A stretch of 64,000 bases of DNA, taken from contig NC_092568.1 of assembly GCF_037975245.1 (NCBI RefSeq), positions 32,334,501-32,398,500 on the forward strand. The letters run 5' to 3'. Below, piece by piece: positions 13,701 to 28,700 of the stretch. Position 1 is the first letter of the stretch, and each line of letters starts with the position of its first letter. Source of the DNA: Apostichopus japonicus (Eukaryota > Echinodermata > Holothuroidea > Aspidochirotida > Stichopodidae). The notes under the pieces are model-generated. The model was not told the origin of the DNA. It ran no database searches and saw only the letters and a list, made by a program, of their open reading frames with translations. The position numbers were made by a program, and so were the translations under genes.

Positions 13701-16700
13701 TGCCCATTGTTTCTTGTTGGACACAAACAATAGGCAGCTGTACCCTTCTAATGATCATTAGTAAAAAGCATGATATATGTGTGTAAATTTTTAGAGACTT
13801 TCCAACTTCAGAAGCAGAATCAAAGTTTAACTCTGAGCTCTGGGTGCAAAATCTTTAGAAAGTCACAAATTCATTAAGGCGACAAACATTTGTGCTCAAG
13901 TTATTTGAAGTTCAGCTGGTATTCTTTCTTTAATATATGATGTGCAATCATTTATGTTATCTATACAAATCCACAGAAAAGGTCCTAAAACTCTTCTTAT
14001 TACTAATAATGTGCTATTGTTTCAAAAAATGTATTTAAACTTTCATCAAAAAAAATTTAGCTAACAAATAATTGGCAGGTCACCTCAGATCAGGGCACGT
14101 TAACTTTTGTCTAATGACTCATAATTTCCACCATCACTTACTGTATTTAGCAAAGATCAGTCACTGGAAAATGTGTACATATCTCGTCATTCCTCAAGAG
14201 AAATCCCGAAGGTGAATTCTGAATACTACAAAGTGGTCTTCGCCAATAAGATCGAGAACATGCAATTCCCTTGCAGTGCTTGAAAACAACTAATCAGCGG
14301 GGAGTTGTGATGCTTGAAAACTTAAAGGGTATTCAAATCAGTATGTCCTGCAGACTATATGTGCAAATAATGAGCGTTACTTTCTAATTTTGGATTAGAT
14401 CTAAAACATGTTTTAAAATTGAACATTGAATTGTGAACTTCCTTTGATGGATGAGCATTTACATAAATCAAATTATGATACTCATTACTTTACGAAACCT
14501 GTGAAAGTACAAGTTGATTGTACCATTTTTCTTGTGAACAATTTTCATTAGTTTGTTTGTGCTTTTCACCAAGGTAATGTACTGTATGTATGTAATTGCC
14601 ATTTCAAGTGAACAATTTCAGAACAAATATTTACACCTCAAAATTGGATTCCTTATAGCGATACACAAATTAATGTGAATTTTTTTTGAAAATTAAATTT
14701 CATCAATCTGATTACATTTAGTAGAAGAAAATTGCCTTCCACTTTACAGTATGTGTTAATGGTTATTACAGCTTTTTTAGAATGTACTCCAGGTTTTCAC
14801 TGTGATGAAAACCTTTGCTAGACTAGTAGATATGTCTGGTATCTGTCCAAATCTTGTCATGAAGTCGTCTTAAATGCAGCTTTCAAAGTTTGAAAATTTA
14901 ATATTTACTTTTCTGCAAAATTCCTTCTCAAATGCTTATTGAAGGTAAGATCATGTCAGTTTCATCAATTATAGTAATAAGCAATTTAATAACTGTTTAC
15001 TTATGTGTGAAAAATTACTGCAATTTTTAAGTAATTACTCTTCTATTTTCACTGGCACACTAAATAACTGTAACCCAGCTAAAAATAAGCCTGTGGCATC
15101 TCCGTTTCCCGTCAAATGATCTTCAAATACTACAGCTGAGCATTTGACACGTTGCTGTTTTACGTGATTTATTATGAGTAAAAGTTTGTTGTTGTGACAA
15201 ATAAATCAGAAGATTTACAGCCTCATGTGTATCAGATGTTTGAGTATCAGGTGTCTTATTAGTAGTACCCTAGTGAAAATAGCAAAAAAAGCAAAAAGCA
15301 TTACTACTGCGTGTGATGATTGTGCGTTATAATTTAAATACGCTGAGTATCCTATTTCATTGGGTGTACCCTTCTAACGAACCAAGCGAGCAGAAATTAA
15401 ATCTGACAGACGAGGAAACAAGAGGGAAAAGTACCGTTTGGCATTTTCTGTGTTAGTATGCCATAGTACCTTCCTTCATTTCCAAAATACGCTCTTCAGG
15501 AAGCTTGGAGTGATCGTCAAGAAATTTGAGAATGACGCGGAAACTTTAATGAAAATCCATCTCAGTGAGATGTACTTGTCAAAAGGAGAGTCAGAAGTGT
15601 TAGGTGATTTGGAATTGTGTGCGTATATATACGTAGTTAAGTATGGTAAATGATAGGGTGATAGGGAGTCTATGTATAGAAGTGTACAGGATGAATTATG
15701 ATACCACATCTAGTGGATGTGTCACTAATGAGTTTATTGACCTGTCTGCATATACAGTAAAGCTACTATCATGTATGTGTTGACATCGACATTGCATGAT
15801 ACATTAATTGTGTACAGCAACTCTGTTTTTCATGAGTTATTAAATTGTTGTCAAAACACAAAATTTATGATCAAGAAAAGCATGTTTGAGGTCTGTTTCC
15901 TTCCTTTTTCCATTCTTTTAACTTGAGTTCATTTCATGTTTTCTCAACTGATTTCATTTCATAGCAATTTATTTCATATCATTTTATTTCATAGTATATT
16001 ATTTTATTTTAGTTTCGTTTTATTAAGTTTATGCAACAATCCAAAATCAATTTTGATTTTATGGAAAGTACAAAAATGTCGTCTAAAAAAGTTGATCAGT
16101 GGGAGTTAGATTTTGTATGTAACAATACTTCAAATTGTGTTAAATAAAGCAGAGCGTAAAGGTTAATACTATTATTTAACGAAATTAACGGTATATTCAT
16201 CTAGTATTTTCTCTTAAACATTTCCTCATTTAATTTATTGATAGGACCAGAATGGCAGAGGGCAAGGAGATTACAAGAAAAGATGAAGAATAACTTGTCC
16301 ATGGCAAAGGAGAGGATAGAGATATTAGGTAAGTCTTGCTGGGTTTTTTAACTGAAATTAGCCGCAGAGGAACTCAAAAGTTCATAACAAAATTTTTGCT
16401 TGCATAAAGCGCATTTTCATGTAAAGACAAAACACTATAAAAAATGTATCAACATTTGCGAACCGAATAGCATGAAACCTTTGGCATCTGATGATTTTAA
16501 TTGTCACACCGTTAATATGTTTTCAAACTGTATTACGCTACTTCAGAGCAATTTCCCAATGCTGGGTAAAATAGAACCACAGTCTGCTTATTATGTCGAA
16601 TATTTATTTTGTAGTACCGTGTAGACTTCTTCCTGAATGGTACATAATTCATAATGCTTTGTCAGCACAAGACATGTACTAAATTTACCCAATGGAATAT

Positions 16701-19700
16701 AATTTACAGCTCAATGTTGGCTTTTTTCTATAAAAAAACAATCAATCCAAGATTTACAGAATGAAAAATGTCCTCTGACCACTATAAAATAAATATCTCT
16801 CTCTCTGTCTAGAGATACGTAAGGTATTATGCCAGCCTCTCCCATTAAGGTTTATTTGGCATTCTCCGTGTAAAACTACAGGGTATCGTTAGCATTTCAT
16901 TGACATGTGATGAATCACTCAGAAGCATTATTTGACAAGTGAAATAGGAGGAGAGTCTAATAGATCAATCGGCAGGTCGTGGACATTGACGTTTGATGAT
17001 GATGGAACAGGGTTTAATACATGATATATGCTACTTGTTGGATTCACTCTCAAAGATAAATCTTGAGGACTTCTTGACAGCAATTATCATGTATTTGTTT
17101 TGGAGGAGGATATTAGTATTAACAATATTAGTTGTGTTCAGCTTTTAATATCAGTACATTTAATTCTTCTGAATCTATATAACTTATTATTTCAAATTAT
17201 CCTTCCAGTATCAAGGAGGATTTTCTTAGTATTCCATCATTTATTACAAATAATCCATTTAACAACTAAATATTGGCTTCTTACCTGTACATCTGACAAT
17301 TTTAATACAGAAAGATGGGTGAAAGATGCACCATTTTACTTTCAAAAAATCTTTCACTGGGTTCATTTTCTAATATGTGCAGATCGGCATTGCCCTTATC
17401 ATGCAATCAATTAAATGGTTTTAGTAGATTTACCTCTGATTTGTCCTAAGGGATCGCTGAGCTATACTTTTTCTCTCCCTCACTGATTTGCCAGCTACAG
17501 TAGCTATGTTCATCTTTTTTGCGCCAAAATTGAAGAAAATCGGTCAAACTTGTTACAGGTGAAAAAACTTGACGCTTAGTAGAGTAGAATAAAAGATACC
17601 CTGAAGTGTGAAGCGTATGACTCACAGATGCGAACATTGACACAGCACTAGCCTGGGAACATGATTTGCATCGATGAATGTACGAAATTGCATAGGTACG
17701 TCATCTTGTGGCGATGTCTTGTTAGATTGTCAAGAACTTCAGTATCAGATGACCAGGTGACCTGTTTCCTTTGCATCCAGTTCTTTTCTTTAAATATACT
17801 GTAGACAATATTTGGGAGGTAACTTGAGTTTAGAAGGAATAATGGGAACTCTTCAAGGAGAGTAAAAGATCCCTTTTCCCAAACTTGCCAATTCTGAATT
17901 TCTGACTGCATAATTTTTTTTTTCATAATATACAGTGGTGATCTATAGTTTGATCCATTCAAAAGTATCCAACTCAGAGGTATTTCAGTAGTTTGCAACA
18001 CACAGCATTACGGTGTAGAGTACATCTGTTTAACATAACTACACTACCGGGTGTCTGAAAGCAGTAGTCCACAAACCATGTGACATGAATATTTTGGGTG
18101 GGTCGCAGGATTCTTTCAGACACTGAAAACTTTATATCTCATTTTTTGGAGCTTGCCAACAGAGATCGATTAAGTCTTCTCTCTTTAACATCAAGTCAAT
18201 GGTCCAAGCTAGCTTTTATACATTCTGAGTATCAATTCTGTGGGGTGGGGTGGGGGGGATGGTGGATGGTTGCTCAGTACTCATAAAAGACCCTGGGTCA
18301 TGGGCAAAATGTTAATGGACCACCTTCTTATAGCATTGTTACATCAACTCAATAGTCCAAGCTAGCTTTTATACATTCTGAGCATCACTTCTGTGGGGTG
18401 GGGGAGATTGGTGGATGGTTGCTCAGTACTCATAAAAGACCCTGGGTAATGGGCATAATGTTAATGGTCCACCTTCTAATATAGCATTGTCACTTAATAG
18501 TAATGTCATTAAAAGCATTGCCATTTGAAGTAGCTTGTTGCAAACAGTATTCTGCAAACTGCACTAAAGGTTGTTGTTATCCTTAGCTGTTTGTTACTAA
18601 GTCTGCTTGCTAATTGCTGTTTTGTGATTGGGAAGAAATTTATGATTACAGTAATATTTTTTCGTACCAATCAAGGTGCTAGCAATATTGACGTGTGACG
18701 CAGAAATGGTTACATGTAAATAACTCTGTGTTTTATGAATCTATTTGCCTTTTATGATAAAATATGTCAAAATGTCAGAATTTTATATTCCTCTTTAAAT
18801 AAATTACTGTCACAGTTATAATAATTTAAGATATAAGATAGATAGATAAAGAGAGACTTGAACAGTCATCACACACTAGCATCTGTCTTTTACCTTTCAA
18901 TGCAGCAAAACTGGCAGAAAGATTTTAAAATATTAGAAATTAAAAAGAAAATATGATTTCACTTTAGACCATTTATGTGACGTTTACATTCGATTCATTT
19001 GGCTCAGAGGTTATAATGTTCTTTGACATTAAGTTTGAGTTGGTGGTAAAATCCATGACACTTTTGTTTTACTAATCTTGTTAGAATGTTTGAGAGAATA
19101 TGAAGCCTGTGCATCGGTTGAGGATGAAACTGTTAAATCAGTAAAGATCAAAAAGACAACCAACTCAGGCCGACTCACACAGACCAGCTCGGATGGACCA
19201 TCGTCTACTGGACCAAAAAAATCTAAACCATCTACTAATGAACCTCATGGTTGGTGCCAAACCCTGGAATAAATGCATTCGTTCATGCATGCATGCAAAT
19301 TTCCTGATGTGCAACCGCTTGGCATTATTTGTACATATCTTGCTTCCCTCTCCTGCCCTTTTGTGTCTATTGCATCCTTTTTTTTGTTATATATAATATA
19401 ATAATATTTGCTTTTTATAGTGCTTTATACCAGCGATAGGTCTCAAAGCGCTTTACAGACGTTTTATTACCCCTGGTCAATAATAACCTGTCCCAGAGAC
19501 AATCCCTCCAGTCGGCAGCAGTTAGATACTGCGCCCAATGACAAGTTACCTCACAGGTACCCATTCAACCCCTGGGTGGAGAAGGGCAAGTGAGATAAAG
19601 CATCTTGCCTAAGGTCACTATGTAATGAACTAGGCAGGAATCGAACCAGCAATCCTTGGATCATGAGTACGATGCCTTAGCCAATTGTCCACCACACTCT

Positions 19701-22700
19701 TAATTTGGCTTAATATGACCATTTGCATATTTGTGTACTTTTGAGAGGGGAACATGGAATGGCATACTGTAATAACACCATGCCTGGTAGTATTTTAATT
19801 ACAAGCTTGGTAATTAAATTTTTTACAAGCCTTAAGTTATAATTATCCTGGATAATATACAGTTTGAAAAGTAAAATGTAACTTTAGCATCACCATCAAA
19901 TCTCCAGTGACTCACTGACAATATTGAATAAAATTTCAACCCCTCAAGTTAATTTGTTTTGCAAGCTGCTTGGGTGGTAATCAGACTAAGTGTTTCCTTT
20001 GCTTAAAGCCATGCATGCATTTGCTCTTCTACTGTACTTGAAGCAGACCACTTATGAACTGTATTAAATACAGTGTATATAACTTTTACTTAAAAAATTC
20101 TGAAATATCGTTCCTCTTTCTTTGTAGCTCAATTTAGGTTTTCTAACTTTTCTAAAATTATTCAGTAGAACCTCCATTCTTGACGTGTCCTTGCATTATT
20201 AATGTTTTGTTTTCATAAAATTTGTAGACAACAGAAGTACACCGAAACCCTAAGTAAAATGTAGCAACAAATTACCCCCCAAATATGTGAAGTTATATTT
20301 GCTGCCAACCTGTGCCTTTATAGTCTGCTTGGCTTAATGTTGGAATATTTTCTGTTTTTCCATACATTGTTAAATGTTAGATGTGCTTTATATTTAATAT
20401 GTGGGATCAGTTCTATAACCAATGGAAAATCATTTACCCTTACAAAATAGTATTACATTAAATTTCTTTGATTAATTGCTTTTGTTGAGCAAAAAATCAT
20501 TCTTTCTTAACACTACATCTTTGGAAGAACATCGTCTGGGACTCTATGTCACTTTTAAAGTACGTTTTCCTGTTTGCAAACAGAGGGAAAGAGTAAACTG
20601 AGTGGAGCAGCAAAACAAGTTTTATATTTTATGCCAAGTGATTCAAAGCCGAGTTGTATTGCTTTGTTAGCATGGTTAGTGTTTTCCTCACATGAAGAAC
20701 AAAATTAGATAAAATGCTGGTAAGACTTTGCAGGCATGACACTGATACCGTGTATAGCAACTTAATTAAAGCAGATGTATTCTGTAACTCACATAGATGA
20801 TTCCTGAGCACTGTTTATTTTTTGTCCAAAGTGATGCTGCACAAGAAACATGAAGGGCCCTGATAAGTTGCAGTATTGTACATAGAAACATTTTTGAGAT
20901 AGCATTTCAATGTTGCTATTGACTTTCTCTCTTGTATTGTTCAAGGACTACTAATTTAGTTAATTTGGAAATTTTGTGTTCTGCAATTTTCTCCATACAA
21001 GCCTTGTAATAGGAAGCTCCTCAGTGCTGCATAACATATTATGTATTAATCAGCTCTAACATCTTAAAACAGATACAGCAGATCAGGGAATAAAGCTAGC
21101 ACGCAGACTTTGTCCAGCCAGGTCGAGGTTGCTTGAACTCAGAGAACACTGATAGTACTAAGTGTCTCTGTTCAAAATATCGGTGTAGATACATATTTCA
21201 TATTATGTAGCAATTTGCTCATCTTGGGTAGCATTTGACATTAGACACAGGTATTTCCACTCCATGGAAACTGACTCTAAACCCTGTTGAAATTGGGAAT
21301 GGAACTGTATTTTCTTTAAGGTTATTATTTCTTAGGTAATTCCTTACCCTGCATACTGTACAGTATGTGTTCCAGCAGCATCTTGGATGCATTTATGCAA
21401 TTGTTCACTATAAGCTTCTGCAATCTTTCATTTATTCAATAGTTTTTATTAAATGTTGACCTTTTCCTATACTCTAAAGATTCATCCTAATACATACAGC
21501 TCACAATTTTAGCATTCGGGAAATACAAACTTCTTTATTTTCTTCCAATTTGAATTATAATTCCCGGCAATCTGATTTGCAGGACCCACAAGTAAACCGC
21601 AAGTGCCAAAACTCACAACTAAGAGCCACAGTCTACCTCGGAGCGTCAGTGATTCCAGCGACAAGAAAAGTTTGACCCCTCCAGCACAGAGAAGAAGGCT
21701 CCAGGCCCGAACAAACAGCAGTTCATCAGGAAGTAGCCGGGTACACTTTCCTTTATTTGATTATATATATATTCCGTTTATATCTATTCCGTTTGGCGCA
21801 ATAATCATATCGGTGTCTTTTCTTTAAATGGTCCCAGTGAAGGAGAAGTAATGATAAAGTCGCATTATGATTACAGTTTTATAGTACTGAAGCTTAACAC
21901 TGCATTAAACTGAGAACGTGGGAAATTATATCAGTAATAAATTATTTCTAAGGCTGACTATAAAGTTGAAACCGGTTAAAGCACAAATGAAAAAGAAGTA
22001 GTGTATGAGATGATTATAACAGTGACTCATTTCATGTATTTAAGAAGGACTCATATTTTATTAAATTTGGTTTGGGTGGTGGTTGTTCGTGTATGAGTAT
22101 TTGATATGTTTATAAATAATTTTGGTTAAAATAACTTAAGCTTTCAATAAAACTGCAAGATAGCATTTTGTTTGACACTATTGTTTGTAAAAGCAAGTTA
22201 AAGGGAACTACAGCTTAATGCAGATTTATTTTTACACTTGATTTTAATTTGGAAATGTTCAACCAAAGTAGTTCCAAAGTAAACACAGACTAGACTTCCA
22301 ATTTTTAAAAGATTACTTTCTAAATTTATAGTTTATACTTAAAGTACTTATGTGATAATTTCACCTAATATGGTTATAAAGTTGAGAATCTACAGACATG
22401 TGAATATTCACTGTAAGTCTGGCATATTACCTTCTCTAGCCTTTATTTCCAGCAGTGTTCTGTTATCATCGCTCTTTTATGTAATAACAATGTGACATTT
22501 GGAAAGAAAGATCAAAACTTGTTGGTTTACCTTTGAGGACTGTTTTTGCTGTAATTAACTGATTGATATCTATACACAGTCATGCATTGACAGAGTCCAT
22601 GGGTCAGAATTTCCTATAGAATTTCCTTTGAATCCTTATAGTTAAACCACATATAAAAAAATATCCCTATTAATACATTTAAAACTTAAACTGGAATTCT

Positions 22701-25700
22701 GTGACTATTAGAGGGAAATATTTTACTACTCTGGTTTTATGCTTAAGTTTTGGAATGTTTCATACGACACGATGAAGGACAACCTTATTTTTTTCTCTGT
22801 CGCATGCTCAGGGAAGAGGTGGTTCACAAAAAAGAAATGGCAATTCATCCAATCCATCTCAACTGTCTACAAGAGAAAAACTCAACCGTCTCAAAAATGT
22901 TGATTCTGATCTAGCTCACCGAATCCTCGATGAAATTGTGGACAATGGTTCTCCAGTGCAATTTTCCGATGTGGGTAAGTCTGAGCCTTTCTTACAAGTA
23001 GTAAATAATGAGTTATCTGCGTTTTTGATCATCAAATCATATTTTTGATCTAAACGAATGTGTCCTGTAGTTTTTAGTAAAAACAGTTCACTAATTGTTA
23101 TTACTTTAAACAGGTCAGTAAACAGGTCAGTAAACAGGTCTGTTCCTTTGCTTCGTTCAACATGAATGGTGAAGTCGACTGCTACTCTCCTTGTGAGGCC
23201 CTTTCTGCTGCCTTTCTCCTTACAAAACCTACCACTGGTTTAATGGAATGGGTGGTGGGAAGGATGTGGGGGAATATTAGTATCATGTGTACCTGTTGTG
23301 TACCTCGATTTGCCTTATACCCCATATCATTCCATATTGCAAGAAATACTCTTTTCACAAGTTACAGGATATTGTTCTCGCTTCCTTTCAACAGCTTTTG
23401 CTAGTTATTGTTCTCTTGTCCCCACCCCCCTCCCCCCACCCCCACACGCTCCCTCCATCATCTATGTGCAGACATGAAACCTCAATGAAGGGAATAATAA
23501 CTGAAAACCAATTTAGAAGACAGTGTGAATTTTTTCTAACCCATTTTTCCCGATTCTAGAAGTCTCCGAAATTAGAAAAACAAACCTCAAACAAATAGCT
23601 TGCACTGGCAGAATAAACAACGCAATTATTAACAATGATATTGGAATGGAGTTGACCTAGTTCTTGCATATACTGTTCTTCATTGTTAAGCATTTATGTA
23701 TAAAATTTGAATTTCTTGAAATAACCGTGGAGAACCTAAGGATAAATGTGTTTGGTTTTCTTGAGTGAGCAGTGAACTGGCTTGGAAGTGATTCCATAGA
23801 CATCTTGGAAGCATAGTTGTATCTTCTTTATATCTTTATTTGGCATGAACTTGTCAGTTGTTATTATTGTTAATTCGTCTGTAAGAAAAACTAACAGAAA
23901 ACTGTCTTGATATCTCATTCTTGTTGTGAGGATGAACTGATTGTGGGTAAGGGAAGGATGTTGAACCACACAGTACATCTTTCTATTTGTATTGTCCTTA
24001 TATGTTCATTCTTGTTGTGAGAATGGATAGGTTGTGAGTAGGGGAAGGATGTTGAACCACACAGTACATCTTTCTATTTGTATTGTCCTTATATGTTCAT
24101 TCTTGTTGTGAGAATGGATAGGTTGTGAGTAGGGGAAGGATGTTGAACCACACAGTACATCTTTCTATTTGTATTGTCCTTATATGTTCATTCTTGTTGT
24201 GAGAATGGATAGGTTGTGAGTAGGAGAAGGATGTTGAACCACACAGTACATCTTTCTATTTGTATTGTCCTTATATGTTCATTCTTGTTGTGAGAATGGA
24301 TAGGTTGTGAGTAGGGGAAGGATGTTGAACCACACAGTACATCTTTCTATTTGTATTGTCCTTATATGTTCATTCTTGTTGTGAGAATGGATAGGTTGTG
24401 AGTAGGGGAAGGATGTTGAACCACACAGTACATCTTTCTATTTGTATTGTCCTTATATGTTCATTCTTGTTGTGAGAATGGATAGGTTGTGAGTAGGGGA
24501 AGGATGTTGAACCACACAGTACATCTTTCTATTTGTATTGTCCTTATATGTTCATTCTTGTTGTGAGAATGGATAGGTTGTGAGTAGGGGAATGATGTAG
24601 AACCTCACAGTTAATCTTTCTATTTGTATTGTCCTTATATGTTCATTCTTGTTGTGAGAATGGATAGGTTGTGAGTAGGGGAATGATGTTGGACCTCACA
24701 GTTAATCTTTCTATTTGTATTGTACTTATATACCTCAGTCTACCAATCATTTAAGTTATTTTTCATTATGGAGGTCACTTTGAGTACACATTAACAAAAA
24801 ATTAATTGTGGCAAGAATTATTTTTTGGGTCTTGAAAGCAGTTGTTTCACTAGTTTATCCTTACAAACTAACTCTTTGAATAACTCCAAGTTTCCTGACA
24901 TCCAGTAATTGAGATTGAATGTAAACATAAAAATCCAAGTGAAAAAATTGTTCATTCAAGCAGAAGTACAGGTCATCCAAAAATAATGCTTCAATTACTT
25001 TAATAAACCTGAAGGTTAACCTCATTGCTTTCTATAACTTTGTGAACAAAACTCAAAATAATGCATGTATCAATCAAACTTTTCTGTGAATATACTTTTA
25101 ACCGTGTTTTTTGTTTAGCTTCAATAAAAGTTTAAACTTGATGGCATGTGTGTGCTTTCTGGTTAGTGAATTAACCAGGATGACACAGTCGTAGTGTATT
25201 ATATTAGTGCATGTATTTGTATTTTGTGTTATTCTAACATATTTCTTCCCATCCGGACAGTATCTTCATGTATCCGATGGTTCGAGTCACTCCAAGATTA
25301 ACGTATGTCGTCCAGTTACAGAGTTGTTGACAATTAACAATTCATAATCATGGACGTTAAATATGAATGTAAGAGACTGACTTCGGTCAGCTTGCGGCTT
25401 TGATCAGCCAATGAGGCTTCTTCGCGACTTCCTGCTTGCAGGAGGATCTAAAAAAGACATACATGTATCCCTGAACTAACATGTTGTTTTTCTTGACAAA
25501 GATTTTTTAAATTTTGTTTTATTCCAGCTGGACAAGAGGCAGCAAAACAAGCCTTAGAAGAGATTGTTATCCTTCCAGCCTTGAGGCCAGAACTCTTCAC
25601 TGGGTTAAGAGCCCCAGCTAGGGGTCTGCTATTGTTTGGTCCTCCAGGAAATGGTAAAACCATGCTGGTGAGTTGTCTCTGAGTGGACCCTTGTACCTGT

Positions 25701-28700
25701 TAGATATGGTAATACAGTACAATGCAGTGTACATTAATCCCTTGCAGGTTTCTCTTACATATGAGGTCGCTTAAGCGTCGTAAAATTAACTGCTGGTTAT
25801 TATTATTATTATTTTATATATTAGTTTACAAAGAATTTAAGTGCAGAGTTGCAGCTGAGCCTAAATATGCCAGGATCAAGTCCGAGCAGTACTCAAATTG
25901 ATGGTGTGTTCTATTCCAAATTTGTAATTAACTGAGAATATGTCAAATCATTAAAAATTAACTGTGCTCAACCTCCCCCGCACTTCCTACTCCCCTCCCC
26001 CTTTCAGCCACAAACAAACACACACACAAATGTACCACTTTAACCTTTTTGTTATTTTCTTCACTACTAAGCTATTGCATCATTCTCTATAGAAATATTG
26101 GCAAAAGTAAAAGGGCCACTTAACAGATAATCCATGCCTTGTTACTTCATGTCTTGACAATGGAAATGGACCTTTATTTGGCTTACCAAGCATGCCAATG
26201 TCTCTTCTTCAGCATGTTCAGAACACAGCAGCTCATATTTTAACTTTGTGGAAAAGTTCTTGTCATATCATGCATTGGCTTCCTGTTACTTACAGAATTG
26301 TTTCAAGTTAAATGCTGATTGTCTCTTCAAGTCTCTTCACAATGTGGTGCCTATATACATCTCTGACATGCAGAGAATATATTCCAACCCGTAATCTTCG
26401 TTCAAATGATGAGTGACTTCTGGGAATGTAAATCCAACCATTCTTGGGGGGATAGATCTTTTACAGTTTCCACTTGAAATCAAGATGGCTTAGAGTATCT
26501 CCTCCTTTAAAAAGAAGCTTAAAACTAACCTTATGTGACAAACTTTTGCGCCTTGAGTACCCATTTCTGCGTGGATATGTGCGCGTTATAAATCTTTGTT
26601 ATTATTAATTATTGTTATTATTGTTTCAGAAATTTTGAGTGTTGTTCTAAATTTTGAAGCCCCCAAAAATTGGGTTCTATGTTTGATGACTCTTTTTATT
26701 ATGTGTGTATGATTTGTGATATTTTTCTTGAATTTCTTTTCCTTTTTCCCTAATTTTGTGTTTCTCAGGCTAAAGCTATTGCTCATGAAGCAAATGCTAC
26801 TTTCTTCAGCATCAGTGCTTCCACTTTAATGTCCAAATATTTAGGAGAGGGTGAAAAGCTTGTGAGAGCATTGTTTGCAGTTGCAAAGGAACTTCAGCCT
26901 TCAGTCATATTTATTGGTGAGTATATCTAAACAGGATAAGTCCCCCAAAAGAAACATTAGGGAGGCTTATTCCCTCCCCCCCTCCCCACTGGCACTAGCA
27001 TACAGAATATTACAAATTTTCTAATTGTACAGTACATATATATATTTATATAACATTTAAAATGTGGTTCAACCTAAGCAGTCGAAAATTCTTCAACATC
27101 GTTTCAAACCTTTCAAAACATTTTGCATCTAAGCACCCTAGATTTTGCACAAATTTCTCAAAAGGAGAGGACACCCCTCCCCTTAGACCCCTCTCCTGGA
27201 CAAGGTAACATCATACCACCCCCACCCCCTCTCCCGGCAGTACAAAAAAGGTCATTGCTCAACTGTGTATACTTGAACTGTTGCCTCAATTTTGATCTTA
27301 AAACAAAATTGCATGGGTTCAAAAAGCATCCCTAGATTTACTACATGACATTTTGATTGCTGGTATAGAGATAAGAACAAGACAAAAGAGAAATCTTTTC
27401 TGCCATATGCAGTGCTTGTATAAGATAGAATCCACCTGTCTCTTGGCAACCATGCAATTATCTCAATTAAAGATTAAGTATAGAGCAGTCATTGTCTGAT
27501 ACATATCAATATAAATTGCAATGTTTGTCTCTTCTAATAATACAGGGCTTTACCTTCTCTGAAAGGTTCTAAAATGACTGTTAGAGTAAGGTGGACATAG
27601 TTTTAACATATTAGTCCTAATTTTCCTTGCATGGAAATCTTCAAGGTTTGTTGTACCAAATATCTAGTAGTCAAACTATCATATGTGTTCAATGGAGTAG
27701 TAAAGCCATATTTGGATAATCATGAAAATAATAAAAATAATTTGTCCTGGAAAGCAATTGTTGTAGAAAGCTGATTAGATACATATATGCATGTGATAAA
27801 ATTAAAGGGCTTGTTGTTGTTACTTTACATCTGTTAGCACACCAGTTAATAACAGTTACAGCAGCTACTTTTATATTTATCTCTGAAAGATCTTTCAGAT
27901 GAAACTAATAGTAGAGTACTTGTCGATGAGAAACCCACCTTACTTTACACATCAAGGGCTTTCAATGTGCACACAATATCCCATATAGTCCATGGCATTG
28001 ATTCTAATGCAACATCGTTTATCCACTTGACAATAAGCATTGGTATATAGAAGCCAACAAAATTATAAAATTCGGATGAAAAATTTTACCCACCTGTCTT
28101 GACTCTTCCAGATGAAGTTGACTCCTTACTGACCGAAAGAAGAGAGGGTGAACATGATGCTAGTAGGAGGATGAAGACTGAGTTCCTAGTTCAGTTTGAT
28201 GGGGTAGGTTCCAATAGATATTATGTTATGAAATAATATTATTTGGAGTATCACTGCCCTTGGCCGAGAAAATCTCCAACCAACCTTTATGTCTTTATCT
28301 TTTATTTGGTTGCCTCTTATATACCTTTTCATGGTAAAAGGCTTGATAAATGAGAATATTATTAACATAATTTAGGTTGACACAAACCAAAATTAGAGAA
28401 CCCTGTTTAAATTCAGGTTTAGTCATAACCTGCATTTTTGGTGATTCAAGTGATGTCAGTGACAGGTATCACTGTACTAAATGAGGATCTCCTTCAGAAA
28501 GAAATCCATAAATTTGTTTGATCTATTCAATCTGGGGCTGCTTCTATTGAGTCAAAACTCAATTCTAATATTGTTAGTTGCTAATGTTTACTTTGAAATT
28601 GGTTGTGGAATACCGAATTCTATTAAACTTTTGGCCACAAGACTGCAATATGGTTAAACAGGAAGATTGACTATGGGAGAGATGAGGTCTAAGTGGCAGG

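Noticed and set aside
23913-24731. CRISPR-like array
   Set aside because: The 91-bp units are continuous tandem copies with no unique spacers, in a eukaryotic intron.
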